64,000 nucleotides of DNA from Allolobophora icterica (GCA_963556255.1 OY744617.1:26855871-26919870), one strand, 5' to 3'. Positions 1-18,650 are shown, counted from the first letter of the stretch. Notes: generated by a model not told the origin, from the letters alone. Numbers and translations are program-made.

Positions 1-161
1 ATAATGGCCAATGACTTAGTTAAATAATTATGTGATTTTTCATTGAAAATCGTGTTGTAACTGTTGTAATAATCATAATTATCAAAAGATTTTATTTCGT
101 AAAATATTTGCAAAATCCAGGGGGCAAATGCCCCTCTTTCCCCCATCTCCGGACGCCCATG
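1..161. mobile_element. MITE, partial (same family as 59196-59455)
   Basis: The first 161 bases match the right half of the 260-bp MITE at 59196-59455. They share the stretch 'attgaaaatcgtgttg', a run containing 'aaaatattt', then 'gcaaatgcccc' and the terminal 'ctccggacgcccatg'. The left terminus lies outside the window, so the target-site duplication cannot be checked here. No coding capacity. Confidence 0.75.
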
Positions 162-164
162 CCA

Positions 165-290
165 ATTCATTCCATTCCAATCCATTCAACAATAGTCCAT
201 TCTTTTCCATTCCATTTCACTCCAATCCATTCCAATTCATTCCAATTCATTCCATTCAATTCCAAAGATCTAATCTAATCTAATCTAATT
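165..290. repeat. degenerate (TTCCA)n satellite-like array
   Basis: A run of imperfect 'ttcca/ttcaa' pentamers begins just after the MITE terminus and ends in four 'atcta' units. It is non-coding simple sequence. Confidence 0.85.
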
Positions 291-530
291 ACTTCTGTAG
301 CCCATTATCTTAAAGCACAATGCATAAATCGACGATTGCTTCCTGGTCAGAGAGGACGTTGGAGAAATTCGGTCGAAAAAAATTCTCTAGCGCAATGATA
401 GATGGAGCCATCGCTGTGGCGTGTAATGTCTAGAAACAGAGTCGGTTGTAACGAAATTAAAACGGTGGAAACGTTGAGACAACACACGCGTGTGTTGACT
501 ACATACGACCAGACGGAATTCTCGCTCAGC

Positions 531-644
531 TTAACGACACTGTGTGATGACAAAGATCATTAGCGTCGCCCTCCTCCTCCTTCATCCAGGCTTGGGACTG
601 GCACTGCCTGGCATTAAGGGCCCGGACGTGTAGTGGCGGAGTTA
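531..644 (+). repeat. dispersed ~100-bp repeat 'D', copy 1
   Basis: The block starts 'ttaacgacactgtg', passes through 'attagcgtcgccctcctcc' and 'caggcttgggactggcac', and ends 'gtggcggagtta'. Near-identical blocks occur at 14687-14784, 21005-21103 (minus), 22019-22113 and 22143-22242. No ORF and no tRNA-like boxes are visible. The class is unknown; a short SINE or MITE fragment is possible. Confidence 0.7.
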
Positions 645-690
645 CAAGACTGAAGCAAATGAACGCAGTTTAAATCAGAATGAATATGGG

Positions 691-905
691 GCACGGTAAC
701 GATTGTTAGAGCGCTCGGTAACGCAGAGAGTACGTGTTCGAGGTTCCTCCTTTGAGGCGGTAACTGCGTATGGACCTTGAGCAATTCCTTCACTCACAAT
801 TGCTCAGCGCCATCGATCAATACTTGGTCACTAGATTGTGGCGCTGAATGACCTTGTAGGAAGGGCAAAATCAAATGCAGTCGCATTGCATTGAATTGTA
901 TATCT
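691..905 (+). mobile_element. tRNA-derived SINE, family A, copy 1
   Basis: The tRNA-like head has 'gttagagcgctcggtaacg' (box A region) and 'gttcgaggttcc' (a decayed box B). It is followed by 'accttgagcaattccttc', 'ctcagcgccatcgat' and the tail motif 'aaatgcagtcgcattg'. The closest relative is at 32061-32285, where box B is intact. Confidence 0.75.
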
Positions 906-909
906 TCAG

Positions 910-1210
910 TCGGCAAAATCAGTGCCTGCATGGCTCCATGGTTCAGTGATTCTCGCTCAGCAACCGGCAAAATCAGTGCATCGCTCCATGGTTCAGTGAT
1001 TCTCGCTCTGCAACCGGCAAAATCAGTGCATCGCTCCATGGTTCAGTGATTCTCGCTCAGCAACCGGCAATATCAGTGCATCGCTCCATGGTTCAGTGAT
1101 TCTCGCTCAGCAACCGGCAAAATCAGTGCATCGCTCCATGGTTCAGTGATTCTCGCTCAGCAACCGGCAAAATCTGTGCCTTGCTCCATGGTTCAGTGAT
1201 TCTCTGATTC
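910..1210. repeat. 50-bp minisatellite, about 6 copies
   Basis: Units start 'caaccggcaaaatcagtg' and end 'gttcagtgattctcgctcag'. They recur exactly every 50 bases at 961, 1011, 1061, 1111 and 1161, with a diverged first copy near 911. The units differ by only one or a few bases, so the array is young. It lies directly after SINE copy 1. The minus-strand ORFs across it are repeat translations. Confidence 0.95.
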
Positions 1211-2429
1211 TTTAAGGAAAGTACTCGTTCATATTTTCGAAATCTCAGAATGCTGTCGTTGCCAGACATAAACAATTTGCAGTCCGGTCTATTTATGTTT
1301 GGATTCAAACATATTAAGCTATTGCAAAAATGTTCGCCAGTTACTTCCATTGAAACTCGGAGTTGTATTGTTGCTACTTAGTTGATATAGCGACCGCGTT
1401 CAGCCGGCCCTTTCGTGTTACGCTGATAAATTTTTTAGATTCGCATTTGCATTCTGTAATTGCTCGTGATCCTTGATTCTATCTGAAACGCCATGATTTT
1501 GCTCGAATTCTGCTCAGAAAGAGATGCTGAAAGCGGCCGTTAAAACACGTCGTAAAAATCAACGACAGGTAGTGAGATGTTATCGAGTCGAGAAAGAAGT
1601 AGCTTCGACAATCTTCAGATGTGCTGCCAGCAGAATACCCATAATTCATATCGACGTCAACTAGCCAGACGTCTTCCAATCTGTCATCTTCCGGTTGTCT
1701 TATGCAGCGTCACAATTCAGCGGACGCTGGTCACGTGCCGACGATCTGTCGCCATATTTGTCGGAGGACTCATCTTTCTGCACGGCCATTTTCAGAGAAA
1801 ATCGCAACCCACACGCAGCGCATGTTGCATTTCATTAGGGCAAACGAGACGCGGCCCGCGGAGAGCGGCCTTTCGGGGATTTAGGCGCGGCCATTTTGTC
1901 AATTTGAGCGATAATACGGGCTTCCGACGGAACATCTGGGCTCCCCTCGTTAATGTCATTTCCGCCCTAAATATTACTTTAGCGTTTCATTAGCGCGCGC
2001 GACCAAGTCGTAAAACCGTATTAATAATTAATGGCGAAATTTGTGATTGGGTTGAGACGAGTCTAACAGTTCAGGGATCGAGGGCCGAAGGGAAAAGCTG
2101 CGCCGGGGTCGAGAGTGTCAGAGCTAATGATCGCTCGGAAGATGGCGCTCTTCGAGTGAGCGGGAAATTGCCAGACAGGGAACCAGCGCAGCCGTCGGCT
2201 CTTGTATACGTCGGAGTGGCGTTCATAAAAGTACTTAACGATAAGAACTGTCATCGTCGATTACTCTTTAACGCGGCTTCTTATTTAGCAAAAGAGTCGT
2301 CTTTGTCGTTGTCGGCTGATGATGATGATAGCATGCTTCAATCATCATCGTCATCACTTTAGTCGTTGAATCGTCACTCTGATGAAGATGTTCTTAAACC
2401 TCGCGTGTAAAGATGAATAACTCTGCTAC

Positions 2430-2430
<1 letters not shown>
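1211..2430. other. unannotated single-copy stretch
   Basis: Mixed-composition sequence, locally GC-rich around 1800-2200. A plus-strand ORF at 1577-1993 shows no recognisable domain and its first codon is at an arbitrary position. I see no convincing exon. Confidence 0.5.
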
Positions 2431-2815
<385 letters not shown>

Positions 2816-2830
2816 ACATATTACATATTA

Positions 2831-3361
2831 CCCCGGGGTAGCCTGAACCTGATTTCATATTATCCACGCACTGTTCACATTACCCCCTCTCTGATTTAGA
2901 TAAAATTATAAATTTTTATGCTTATATTAACTCATGATTCGTTTATTGAATAACACACGAAACACACAAGACTGGAAGCTAGTCTCAATATCTGAAGAAA
3001 AAATGTCACACAAATGTTAATTACATTAAAACCACTCATAGTACAGGACATATCACGTATACAAACATTAAGATATACAAAGATTCAACCTAATTGGAGA
3101 AATCTAAAAGAAAAAATTATAACTTATAGTACATCATGCACTAGGCGGGTTATGACGGTTTAATGATAAAATATATATTTGCAATTGTTTTTATATGAGA
3201 TAGTCGTTAGACTAACGAAAATGTGCCCCATTATTTGAGGTGGTAATCTGAAATCGCAGAGGATAGGATGAAATCGCCTTCAAACTACCCTCAGTGGTGC
3301 CTTGAAATCGATTTCATCCTATCTTCCGGTATTCTCAACGCGATTTAAAGTTACCGTGGGG
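2831..3361. mobile_element. possible MITE with short inverted ends
   Basis: The left end 'ccccggggtagcctgaa' and the right end 'ttaccgtgggg' are roughly inverted copies, and TA lies outside both ends. An internal perfect 15-bp inverted repeat pairs 3262-3276 with 3309-3323 ('gataggatgaaatcg'). No ORF. The boundaries are tentative. Confidence 0.4.
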
Positions 3362-3408
3362 TAAGGTGAAGTAGGGGTACAGTATCAAATTGCTATACCG
3401 GTTACAAG

Positions 3409-4829
3409 CAGTGATATTTTACTTCTAAAAATAATTCCTAATTCAGTTCTAATTCAGTTCTGAGCTCTTGAATTTTACTTCTAATTCTAATTTTACTTCT
3501 CAAATAATTTTACTTCTAATTCCTATTTTAGTTCTGAAATAATTTTACTTCTAATTTTACTTTTCCAAAAAATTATTAATTTCCATGCTGTAAAAGTACA
3601 TATGCAACGCTTGCAGAGAGAATTAGGCTAAGCACACCAAACCTGTCTCGAGAAAGAAAAAACTGTTTGATGTAAAACAAGGGGTGAAGCTTTAGTCTTA
3701 CAATGCTGGTAATTTGAATTTTGAGTCGTGTGGTTTTCATTAATACTAAACGAAGAATTATCTAGTATCAGCGAAACCGGGTAGGCCCTACTGTGTGGAC
3801 AACCATATCCAGGCCCGGCTCAAGACATTTGGCGGCCCTGGGCAAATCGGCAAATCGGCGGCCCTAAGCACACAAAAAAATTGATGACCTTTTTTTTTTT
3901 TTAGTCATTCACCTCTTTTAGCACGTAATAATAGGAAATTTTGTTCGAAAATCCGCACATCAGCGGCCCTAAGCAGAAAAAAAAGTTGATGACCTTTTTT
4001 TTTTTTAGTCATTCACCTCTTTTAGCTTATAAAAATTTTTTGGGAAAATTGGAAAATTGGCGGCCCCTAAAAATCGGCGGCCCTGGGCGGTTGCCCACTT
4101 GCCCATATGGACGAACCGGGCCTGACCATATCCAAAACGATATGCAGTCGCTGATGGAATTCATTCGAGTCAGTCGGCAAGATCTGATGCTCTTAGGCTA
4201 TGCCAGCGTGTTACCACTCATCTATCCCCCTTCCAAGACTTATATTGCTTGTATTTCTCCAGCTAGTGCTGTTCCACAAATTCCATCATTTTCCCCGTTT
4301 AGTACTTGGCATGTAGAATTATTGTAGATCTGCCTGCACATGTAGTTTCGTCGAAATGATAAACCCAAAATTGGGCTATCTCGCTTCCTTCCGGTCAACA
4401 TTCTCGATAAACTCGTAATTTTACAATTTAACGATCAAACCCGAAATAAAATGGCGTTTGAAACTGAGGTCGTTGGTACGCAATTAAGTGGGGACAGTTA
4501 TTAGACAACGAAGACCAAAGATAATAGAAATGGTATGCGCAGCGTCTTCATCTCAACCGAAGTTTTCCAATGGATTTTGTTTGGAGCGCGAGCAATTTCA
4601 CCGGTACTCGCCTTCGTCTCAACTTAAGCGCCACAAGAAGTAAAATGATTTTACTTCTGAAAATAATTCCTAATTTCGTTCATAATTTTAGTTCGGCAAA
4701 TAATTCCTAATTCAATTCTTAATTTCGTTCTTTCTGCTGAAATAATTCCTACTTTTACTTCTAGTTTTCGTTAACGAAATCATTTATTTTTACTTCTAAT
4801 TTTAGTTTTCGTTAACGAAAATATCACTG
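3409..4829. mobile_element. non-autonomous hAT element, 1.4 kb, with nested MITE
   Basis: The element begins 'cagtgatatttt' and ends 'aaaatatcactg', a terminal inverted repeat. It is flanked by a perfect 8-bp target-site duplication GTTACAAG (3401-3408 and 4830-4837). CAG...CTG ends with 8-bp duplications are hallmarks of the hAT superfamily. Both subterminal zones are low-complexity 'ttttacttctaatt' sequence (3415-3560 and 4640-4820). I see no transposase ORF, so it would depend on an enzyme encoded elsewhere. The MITE at 3810-4124 sits inside it. Confidence 0.9.
3810..4124. mobile_element. hAT MITE nested in the 3409-4829 element
   Basis: The ends are 'caggcccggctcaag' and 'gacgaaccgggcctg', flanked by a perfect 8-bp duplication ACCATATC (3802-3809 and 4125-4132). 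Internally it has two tandem segments with 'cggcggccct' and 'ttgatgacctttttttt'. The 128-aa ORF starting at 3941 reads through it and is not a gene. Confidence 0.92.
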
Positions 4830-4837
4830 GTTACAAG

Positions 4838-5590
4838 ACGTAGTAACAACCAGTTGGTTGCGCCCTGAAGAACCACAGCCATCTCACAGTTCAATGCCCC
4901 ATTCGCTAGGTGGCCGATTCTAATCGCGACGAAGGCGATGGTTACCGCCACCTATCTAGTAACTTAGAACTTTTATAACCGGAATTCAGTAACCAACAAT
5001 ACTGTTTGACACGGGTGTGCTTTGGCCGCCTTTCCAACCAGAAAACTTGAGGGCAGAATTTTTCCAATGTTCGTTCAAATCATAATTTTTAAGGTTACCA
5101 ACAATTGGATCCGTTAGTGCTATAGCTTACTCAGCGTGGGCAAAAAGAAGGGATAGTCCGGATAGAGTCAGAAGTCATGCAACACAATAGTGGCTTTATT
5201 TGCAAAGAAAGAACTAAAAAAGTGATTTTTAAATAGAACAGTTTGCATTACAGAACATAAAATCAAGTGTATTATAAGCACAGAACTACGATCTAACTTA
5301 GATGGCTCGACCATCAGCGTCGTTGTCGTCATTATCATCATCTAATACTCATTATCATCAGCAAATAATCTGCCACTGTACTAATCTTCAAGGCATTAAG
5401 CAATATCACAAAATTCAAGGCCTGTCCAATCAAAATCCATGATGAATAAAAACTTCCCTTTGGTTGATCACCTCATATTCGACTTGTTTCCAAATTCGTG
5501 CTTTTTATTTAAAATTGAATGCAATTCAATGAAGCAGTTGCAAAAGAATAACACATCTTTTACCCAAAATTTGATCAATACATCGTAAAT
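4838..5590. other. unannotated stretch downstream of the p67phox-like gene
   Basis: AT-rich sequence with no recognisable exon on either strand. On the minus strand, AATAAA-type hexamers at 5504-5509 and 5194-5199 are possible polyadenylation signals for the gene ending at 6028. I see no SH3 or PB1 coding segment here. Confidence 0.4.
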
Positions 5591-5597
5591 AAACTTC

Positions 5598-5675
<78 letters not shown>

Positions 5676-5695
5676 TAAAAATAATAATAATAATA
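5598..5695. repeat. (TAA)n microsatellite
   Basis: About 30 'taa' units with one 'caataaa' interruption, next to 'tgtatagcgccgtagc'. Similar AT trinucleotide runs in this window sit at SINE and LINE tails. The poly-Leu ORF is an artefact. Confidence 0.95.
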
Positions 5696-6027
5696 TGAAG
5701 ATTTGTATAGCGCCGTAGCACAGCCAAGGCCAAAGAAAAGGGTACAAAAACAGATAAATTGCATATAAAAAGACCACCGGAAAAAGTGCCATTACTAACT
5801 GCAGAAATTTATACAGTGTGAGTCGTCGTTAGCTTTTATCATTAGTACGTAAGCAAGTTCATTCGTTAAGTACGTATGTAGGTATGTATGAGTATTGTAT
5901 GTATATGCATATTTGTATGCAGATAACTAGGTAAGTATGTAAGCACCTGGACCTTTTAACATTCCATTTACCAGTGTCACTATAAAGATGTTTTGTAGAT
6001 TTCTTAGACCCGATCTCCACTCCAGGT

Positions 6028-12313
<6,286 letters not shown>

Positions 12314-12319
12314 CGTTGT

Positions 12320-13257
12320 GTTCAGCACCACGGATATTCAGACTCTACGACGATCCATCTCGCCGAAGAGCTTTATCTCTTATATCGGAAGAACACAAGA
12401 TCGGCTTTCAGGGAACTTTACGCGGACTTTCAAGTTGCTTATTTTAACACACGTGTTACGAATCACGTAGGCTACTGCGTCTTTTAATAAAAGCCTTTGC
12501 ACTTCAATCAATGCGCCACAGGTAAGCAAATCACGAATTGTAAATTCCCACCAGGAAGTCGCTAGGGCGCGCCACACAATATCCAAAACAATCACAAATT
12601 CGTAGGCTACTTCGCATAAGACTTGTGTGATCCACTCAAAACCGTCAGCCTGTATAGATATGAGGAATATTAATTACAATGCTGAACGCCTCCGCGAAGC
12701 CGATCCATTGTTATCGAGAATATTAATATCTTAGATGCCTCGCGCGAACGCATGTAGGCCATGTACAGCAACAAGCGTGGGTATCCCAGCATCTGATTGG
12801 CTGAATTCCTAAAGGTGCAAAGCCCAACGATCTGATTGGCTGTAGACGAGGACATTTAATTTATCAGTCAACACAAACATTATCCAGTATTTAGCGACAT
12901 CTTAACGACAAATTGTTAAAAACGAGGTGTTGCCAAGGACAGTTTTACGGGTAACGATAATTAATTAGAATAATTAATTAGAATAATGACGCGAAATGAT
13001 TTTTAATCCGTAGAAAAATCAGGACTTTTCCGCCCAAAATCGACTTTATATTTTGCCAAGTAAAGAATGGTTAAATAACCTAGTTCTTGAGGACACGTTT
13101 GATATAAACCACACTTAGGCTGGTCTACCTGAGGCGACTTTTGTGAGGCTCTGAGAAATTTCGGAGGCATGCATTTACACTTAACATACGCTTTAATTCA
13201 TCTGCAGTCCAATGAGTAGACTATAAACTGTACCAGGAGGGGTGGGGAAACTAATGG
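12320..13257. other. region upstream of the p67phox-like gene
   Basis: This would contain the minus-strand promoter and 5' UTR of the gene starting at 12313. I see no TATA box at a sensible distance and no other gene. The motif 'tctgattggctg' (CCAAT-type in reverse) occurs twice, near 12793 and 12830, and could be regulatory. Confidence 0.35.
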
Positions 13258-13265
13258 CAAACGCT

Positions 13266-13452
13266 CAGGGGCGTAACTTTGGTCTGAAAAGTGGGGGGTA
13301 CCAATGTCCTACATACACGAAGCAAGGCTGAGACTGCAATCTCTGGGAAGGCACAATAATAAAAAAAATTGATTGGCATTGCTCAAAAAGTGGGGGTTAC
13401 GGTACAGAGTGGGGGTACGCGTACCCTCGTACCCCCACAAATTACGCCTAAG
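13266..13452. mobile_element. hAT MITE, 187 bp
   Basis: The ends are 'caggggcgtaactttgg' and 'acaaattacgcctaag'. The flanking 8-bp duplication CAAACGCT is perfect (13258-13265 and 13453-13460). The interior is rich in 'gtgggggtac'. Confidence 0.92.
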
Positions 13453-13896
13453 CAAACGCTTGCTTTTTTAAAGAACGCCATGTTTCTTTCGATTGTGGGT
13501 CATTTCTCAGCACTCATATACATGTAGATCTATTAATTGATATCCTTTTAGCCGTCGACTGTCTGAGTCCCAGTGCCAAGCCTACATGTTGTAGCGTAGG
13601 ACCTATGTATTGCAATGACCTTAATCGTAGTCGTAAACACCTTAGAATGACCTTAGAATGTCCTCTAGACTAAGATCTCTTAATGTAGGGCTTGGCATTT
13701 AAGTCTACACGTCTGCACTCGAGTCCAAACACGTCTCATATAGTCAGTAGGCCTACTTGTAGGCTTATAATCGACAGCCAAGCCCACCTATAATTGCCGT
13801 CTGTTTTTCCTCTCTTCTGTTTGCTGAATTCTGTCGCAATGCAGCGTGCCACAACAGTACTATAGCTGTAGGATTCTAGAAGTGATGGTCTACGGA

Positions 13897-14403
13897 CACT
13901 GGCGTAAACTTGTCCAAAATATTGGGGTGGGGAATTTGGTTATTCATTCTACACTTGTTGCATTGGGTGTACAGTCTATGTTAATTATTGGGGGGGGGGG
14001 AACGTGCCCCGCAGGCCCGCCGACAGAAATTCCGGGCCCCTAGGCAGAGCAGTCACGGGCCCCTAGGCAGGGCAGTCACGGGCCCCTAGGCAGAGCAGTC
14101 ACGGGCCTCTAAACTATCTTTAGATTTTAAGAGAAAAATTTCAATTGAAATAATAAAAGTGCATGTACGACCGTACATAATGATATTTGTATATACGACT
14201 ATGATTTGATATAGTTCTTAATTTTAAATTTATGCTAATCAAAAAGCAACTTTTCTGGATTTAGCTGCAGCAAAATCGTAAATAAAGTTGATTGCGGACC
14301 TGGCCCGGGCCCCTAAAAATCGCCGGGCCCCTGGGCATTTGCCCCCTTGCCCCTCCCTCTCGGCGGGCCTGGTGCCCCGGCTGCCCTAGAGCCTACGCCT
14401 ATG
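13897..14403. mobile_element. hAT-like MITE interrupted by a second MITE
   Basis: The outer ends 'cactggcgtaaactt' and 'gagcctacgcctatg' are imperfect inverted repeats. The flanks TCTACGGA (13889-13896) and TCTGAGGA (14404-14411) match at six of eight bases. The interior contains the complete MITE at 14012-14371; without it the outer element would be about 140 bp. Confidence 0.7.
14012..14371. mobile_element. hAT MITE nested in 13897-14403
   Basis: The ends are 'caggcccgccgacag' and 'cggcgggcctg', flanked by a perfect 8-bp duplication GTGCCCCG (14004-14011 and 14372-14379). Its left part has a threefold ~30-bp repeat with 'gggcccctaggcagagcag'. The last units differ slightly. Confidence 0.93.
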
Positions 14404-14686
14404 TCTGAGGACAGCACCGCTCCGCGAAGTTCTGGTCACCGATCCGCTTAACTGTCTGTACAAATTAGGCTCTAATAGTTTTCGGCTTATTCGCCAAATT
14501 TGGTCTATTATTTAATGTGCAAGGCTGTTCAGTGAAGTTTGGCAGCAAATAACCGTGAATTCGCCATACTTCATCTGTGGAACTTTAAACTGACGATTCC
14601 TCGCTTCCACTGAACTAAAGTAGGCCTAACTGAGTCTGCCGGTCGCTAGCCTTGAAAAAAGTTTGAGAAGTTGTAATAGTTTCAGT

Positions 14687-14784
14687 TTAATGACACTGTT
14701 TGATAACAAAGATAATTAGCGTCGCCATCCTCCTTTATTCAGGCTTGGGACTGGCACCGCCGTAGTACGAGCAGTGGCGGAGTT
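14687..14784 (+). repeat. dispersed repeat 'D', copy 2
   Basis: It contains 'tgataacaaagataattagc', 'caggcttgggactggcac' and 'gcagtggcggagtt', as in copy 1 at 531-644. Confidence 0.7.
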
Positions 14785-15066
14785 GACTAAGTTTGAGAAC
14801 CGATTTTTCATACTGTATAATAGTTCGCCGAATTGTCGTAGTTCCAATTCAGTCGCCAGGGAACCCCCACAAGCAATGCCTCGAGGGTCTGACACGTGTG
14901 CAAGGTAAGGTTCCGTTTCAGTCGGCAGAGGGTGCCCGCTCGCTGAACTGTATGTATTTGTAAATTTGTTTATAAAACGATAAAAATATAAATGTCGCTA
15001 AATATGTTTGTTTCAGGCATGTGAAATTAAATATTAAAAAAATACATGTTTCTACACACTACATTT

Positions 15067-15126
15067 TGATGCAAAACCCTACACTGTGAGTGGAAACGAA
15101 AACAAACTTAAACACCTTTCTTTTGA
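15067..15126 (+). promoter_or_regulatory. candidate U1 proximal sequence element region
   Basis: The segment 'aacttaaacacctttc' lies about 47-62 bases upstream of the U1 start, the distance expected of a snRNA proximal sequence element. The same ~60-base block, with a few changes, is repeated at 15389-15447 without a following snRNA. Confidence 0.5.
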
Positions 15127-15169
15127 GTAGCATTAAAAATACAAGTTCAGCAAGTCTAGTTGGAAAATC

Positions 15170-15331
15170 ATACTTACCTGGCACAGGGGATACTGTGATC
15201 AAGCAGGCAGTGCCCCCAGGGCGAGGCCCTTTCATTGCACTTCGATAGGGTTGACCCCTGCGATCACCCCAAATGTGGGTGAGTCGAGTGCACAATTTTT
15301 GTTAGTGGGGACTGCGTTCGCGCTGTCCCTA
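15170..15331 (+). ncRNA. U1 spliceosomal snRNA
   Basis: The 5' end 'atacttacctggca' is the invariant U1 sequence that pairs with 5' splice sites. Further U1 landmarks follow in order: 'ccagggcgaggc' and 'cattgcact' of the U1-70K/U1A stem-loops, 'gacccctgcgat', 'ccccaaatgtggg', the Sm-binding site 'aatttttg', and the terminal hairpin 'actgcgttcgcgct'. The length of about 162 bases matches animal U1 (164 in human). No disabling change is visible in the 5' arm or Sm site, so the copy looks functional. It is transcribed on the plus strand by the snRNA-type pol II system. The 78-aa ORF overlapping it is spurious. Confidence 0.97.
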
Positions 15332-15388
15332 AGAATGTAATAAATAATAATCAAAAAGATCTGTAAAGAAATATCATAGCTGTATTTA

Positions 15389-15447
15389 TTGATGCAGAAC
15401 ACTACACTGTGACTGGAAATGAAAATAAACGTAAACACCTTTCTTTG
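15389..15447 (+). repeat. duplicated U1 upstream element without a U1 gene
   Basis: 'tacactgtgactggaaatg' through 'taaacacctttcttt' repeats the block at 15067-15126. The bases after 15447 do not resemble U1. It may be the remnant of a former tandem U1 unit. Confidence 0.6.
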
Positions 15448-15459
15448 GAATACAAATAT

Positions 15460-16375
15460 GAAATATATTCCTCGAGAATGTGCTTGAAATTATGTCTCGC
15501 TGGTCTGATCACAAAGTGTAACCAATGAACATAGATTTCCAATTTACCTCTTTCTTGCCAATTCTTATCCTAAACGTTCCTCAGTCGTATTAGCACGATC
15601 TGGAGTATCTTAGGTTGTCTCTTCCTGCCATTGACCGCGGCTGCAGTACTTGGTACTAGTACGAGAGTAGTATTCAAGTACCGTTACTTCTTCTGCCTAA
15701 ACAGAATATCAATATTTGTAATCGCAAGTTGTTCATCGAAATTGGAGTCTGAGTGAAGCTCTTGTAAGATGGGGTCGTATACATTGTAAGACATGATAGC
15801 GATGACCTGGGCACTTATGCAGAGTGGTTGTCGGTTTTCAGTGCTGTTTGGTACAAGTCACTGACAATTGAAAAGTCGCTCCAGCTCTAGGTGTAGCAAT
15901 GTGAGGTATTCTTGGGATGATTTACGTAAGCCTATGCACAGAACCATCTAATATTGGAATCTTTGTGTGATCTTCAGGCTATTGTTGACATGTACTCTTT
16001 TGATTTAGAAAATATGGACATTAAACTAAACGATCTCAAGTTACCAACAGGGGCGTCTATCCCCTCTAAGTTATTGGAGCAACGTCCCTTTTCCCCTCTT
16101 CTTCCCCCTCCCCGTTCCTTCCCCCCTAAAATGGTGGCACACACACTGACAGATCTTCCCCCTTATTTCTTGGATGGAGCATTTGCTCCAAGGTTTCTAT
16201 GGTGTAGACGCCCCTGGTTACCGATTACAAAGATTTACATCGATGACATCGGCGATGAAAGATCTCTTTCAGACAGTGACTTCGCCACCCAACGAGAGAC
16301 GTCAGCGTGTCCAGATGCCAACTGACATCTCACATACGGTTCACACCGTTTCCGTAACGGGAGATTCAAGACACA
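15460..16375. other. unannotated stretch
   Basis: A 123-aa plus-strand ORF at 15954-16325 ('MESLCDLQAIVDMYSFDLEN' onward, without any domain I recognise) is the only notable feature. Its first codon as drawn is not ATG and it runs toward a (GACA)n array. I cannot call it a gene. Confidence 0.35.
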
Positions 16376-16377
16376 TT

Positions 16378-16910
<533 letters not shown>

Positions 16911-17135
16911 GCGAAGAGACTGCAGGCGATAACACGACCTTCAGCCCTTTGTAGTTCTTCACTTTGCCGCCTTTTAACCTGCCAACTCCGCCCGGAACGA
17001 AGTACACGACCCAAGCGATTGCGGCGTAGGGAAAAGGTATCAGCAGACACGGGGGCGGTCGAGGAGCACCCGCCCTCCGCCGCCTACTTATCGCATGATT
17101 CATGAACGTAGCATCGCCTCCTCTCGCTCCTCAAA

Positions 17136-17333
17136 TGACGTCGCTGACGGAGGGAACTCTATAAATCAACGCTTATCAGGGGCCTCGTCCGGGCAAGTGG
17201 AAGGTTCGTTGCGGGCAGACGGCTGGCAAGGGGAGACCCGGCCACAGTCGCCAGGAACGCTGGCGCCGGTCTCAGCAGACGGAAGATCCGAGTGGAGAAA
17301 TTTATATAGCGCTAAAGTACCTGCAAAATACAG
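17136..17333 (+). promoter_or_regulatory. candidate CpG-rich promoter and non-coding first exon
   Basis: TGACGTCG (17136-17143, CRE-like) precedes TATAAAT (17160-17166). The region is CpG-rich and is followed by a strong-looking splice donor 'aaatacag|gtacgt' at 17334. This is a plausible TATA promoter with a first exon of about 140 bases. No downstream coding exon was recognised, so the assignment rests on motifs alone. Confidence 0.3.
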
Positions 17334-17506
17334 GTACGTCGATCGGATCCTTCGTTCCGACTACGCGGTCGAGGCGGAGAACAAAGGAGAGAAGCGACTG
17401 ATTTACGTTTTCTGAAGTCGATAGACGGCGCTACAGGTTTCTTACATTAGGGACCCTCGTAGACCACGGCGGGCCAGCGGTACAGACAAGCAAGGTCAAA
17501 TGTCGG

Positions 17507-17541
<35 letters not shown>

Positions 17542-17934
17542 ATGTTTGTGTTTCTGACGAGACAAGTATGGTGGCATACCATTTAGCGATTAATTACTCT
17601 TTCTAGCATGTTGATGGCATCATGGAATATTGCAGCGTAAAACTGGAGAAGGTAAATCTCCCGATCCGTATACATAGTGAGATTTAACCACAGGCTGCCA
17701 AGTCTATTATGTTCTGTAACGAATACAATGCCGTGCGATATCTACACCAATTTGAAAGAGATTCAGAAATTGACACAGAGAACGATTCCACATTTTTTAA
17801 CTACGAGGATCATTCATAATAATTATATACCCGTGTTGCCATTAGACTCAGTCATCGGCATCATCATCATAATCATCATCATTCTCATTATCACCACTCC
17901 CACAATCACCATAACCATCACCATCACCCTCTTC

Positions 17935-18176
17935 CAGTGGCGGTTTTACTGGGGGCACGGGGCTGTAGCCCCTATAGCTGGAAAATTAACCCCTCATTTT
18001 TCTTAGCCCCCTATACACATTTAAGCCCACCAGTTTAACGTCTAATTAGCCATACATTGCCTACAGCTAACCGGGGTCAGAAGTATGAACATGTACTTTT
18101 ATGGGGAGTGGATGCCACTGGATGGGCTAAAGCAATGTTTTGTTCCCCAAGTTCAAAAACTCTAAAACCGCCACTG
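17935..18176. mobile_element. hAT MITE, 242 bp
   Basis: The ends are 'cagtggcggtttta' and 'tctaaaaccgccactg'. The flanks CCCTCTTC (17927-17934) and CCCTACTC (18177-18184) match at six of eight bases. The element sits inside a CAT-rich stretch that continues on both sides. Confidence 0.88.
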
Positions 18177-18188
18177 CCCTACTCATTT

Positions 18189-18650
<462 letters not shown>

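Noticed and set aside
3941..4327. 128-aa plus-strand ORF
   Set aside because: It starts inside the nested MITE and crosses its right terminus into the outer element.
15059..15295. 78-aa minus-strand ORF
   Set aside because: It is antisense to the U1 snRNA gene.
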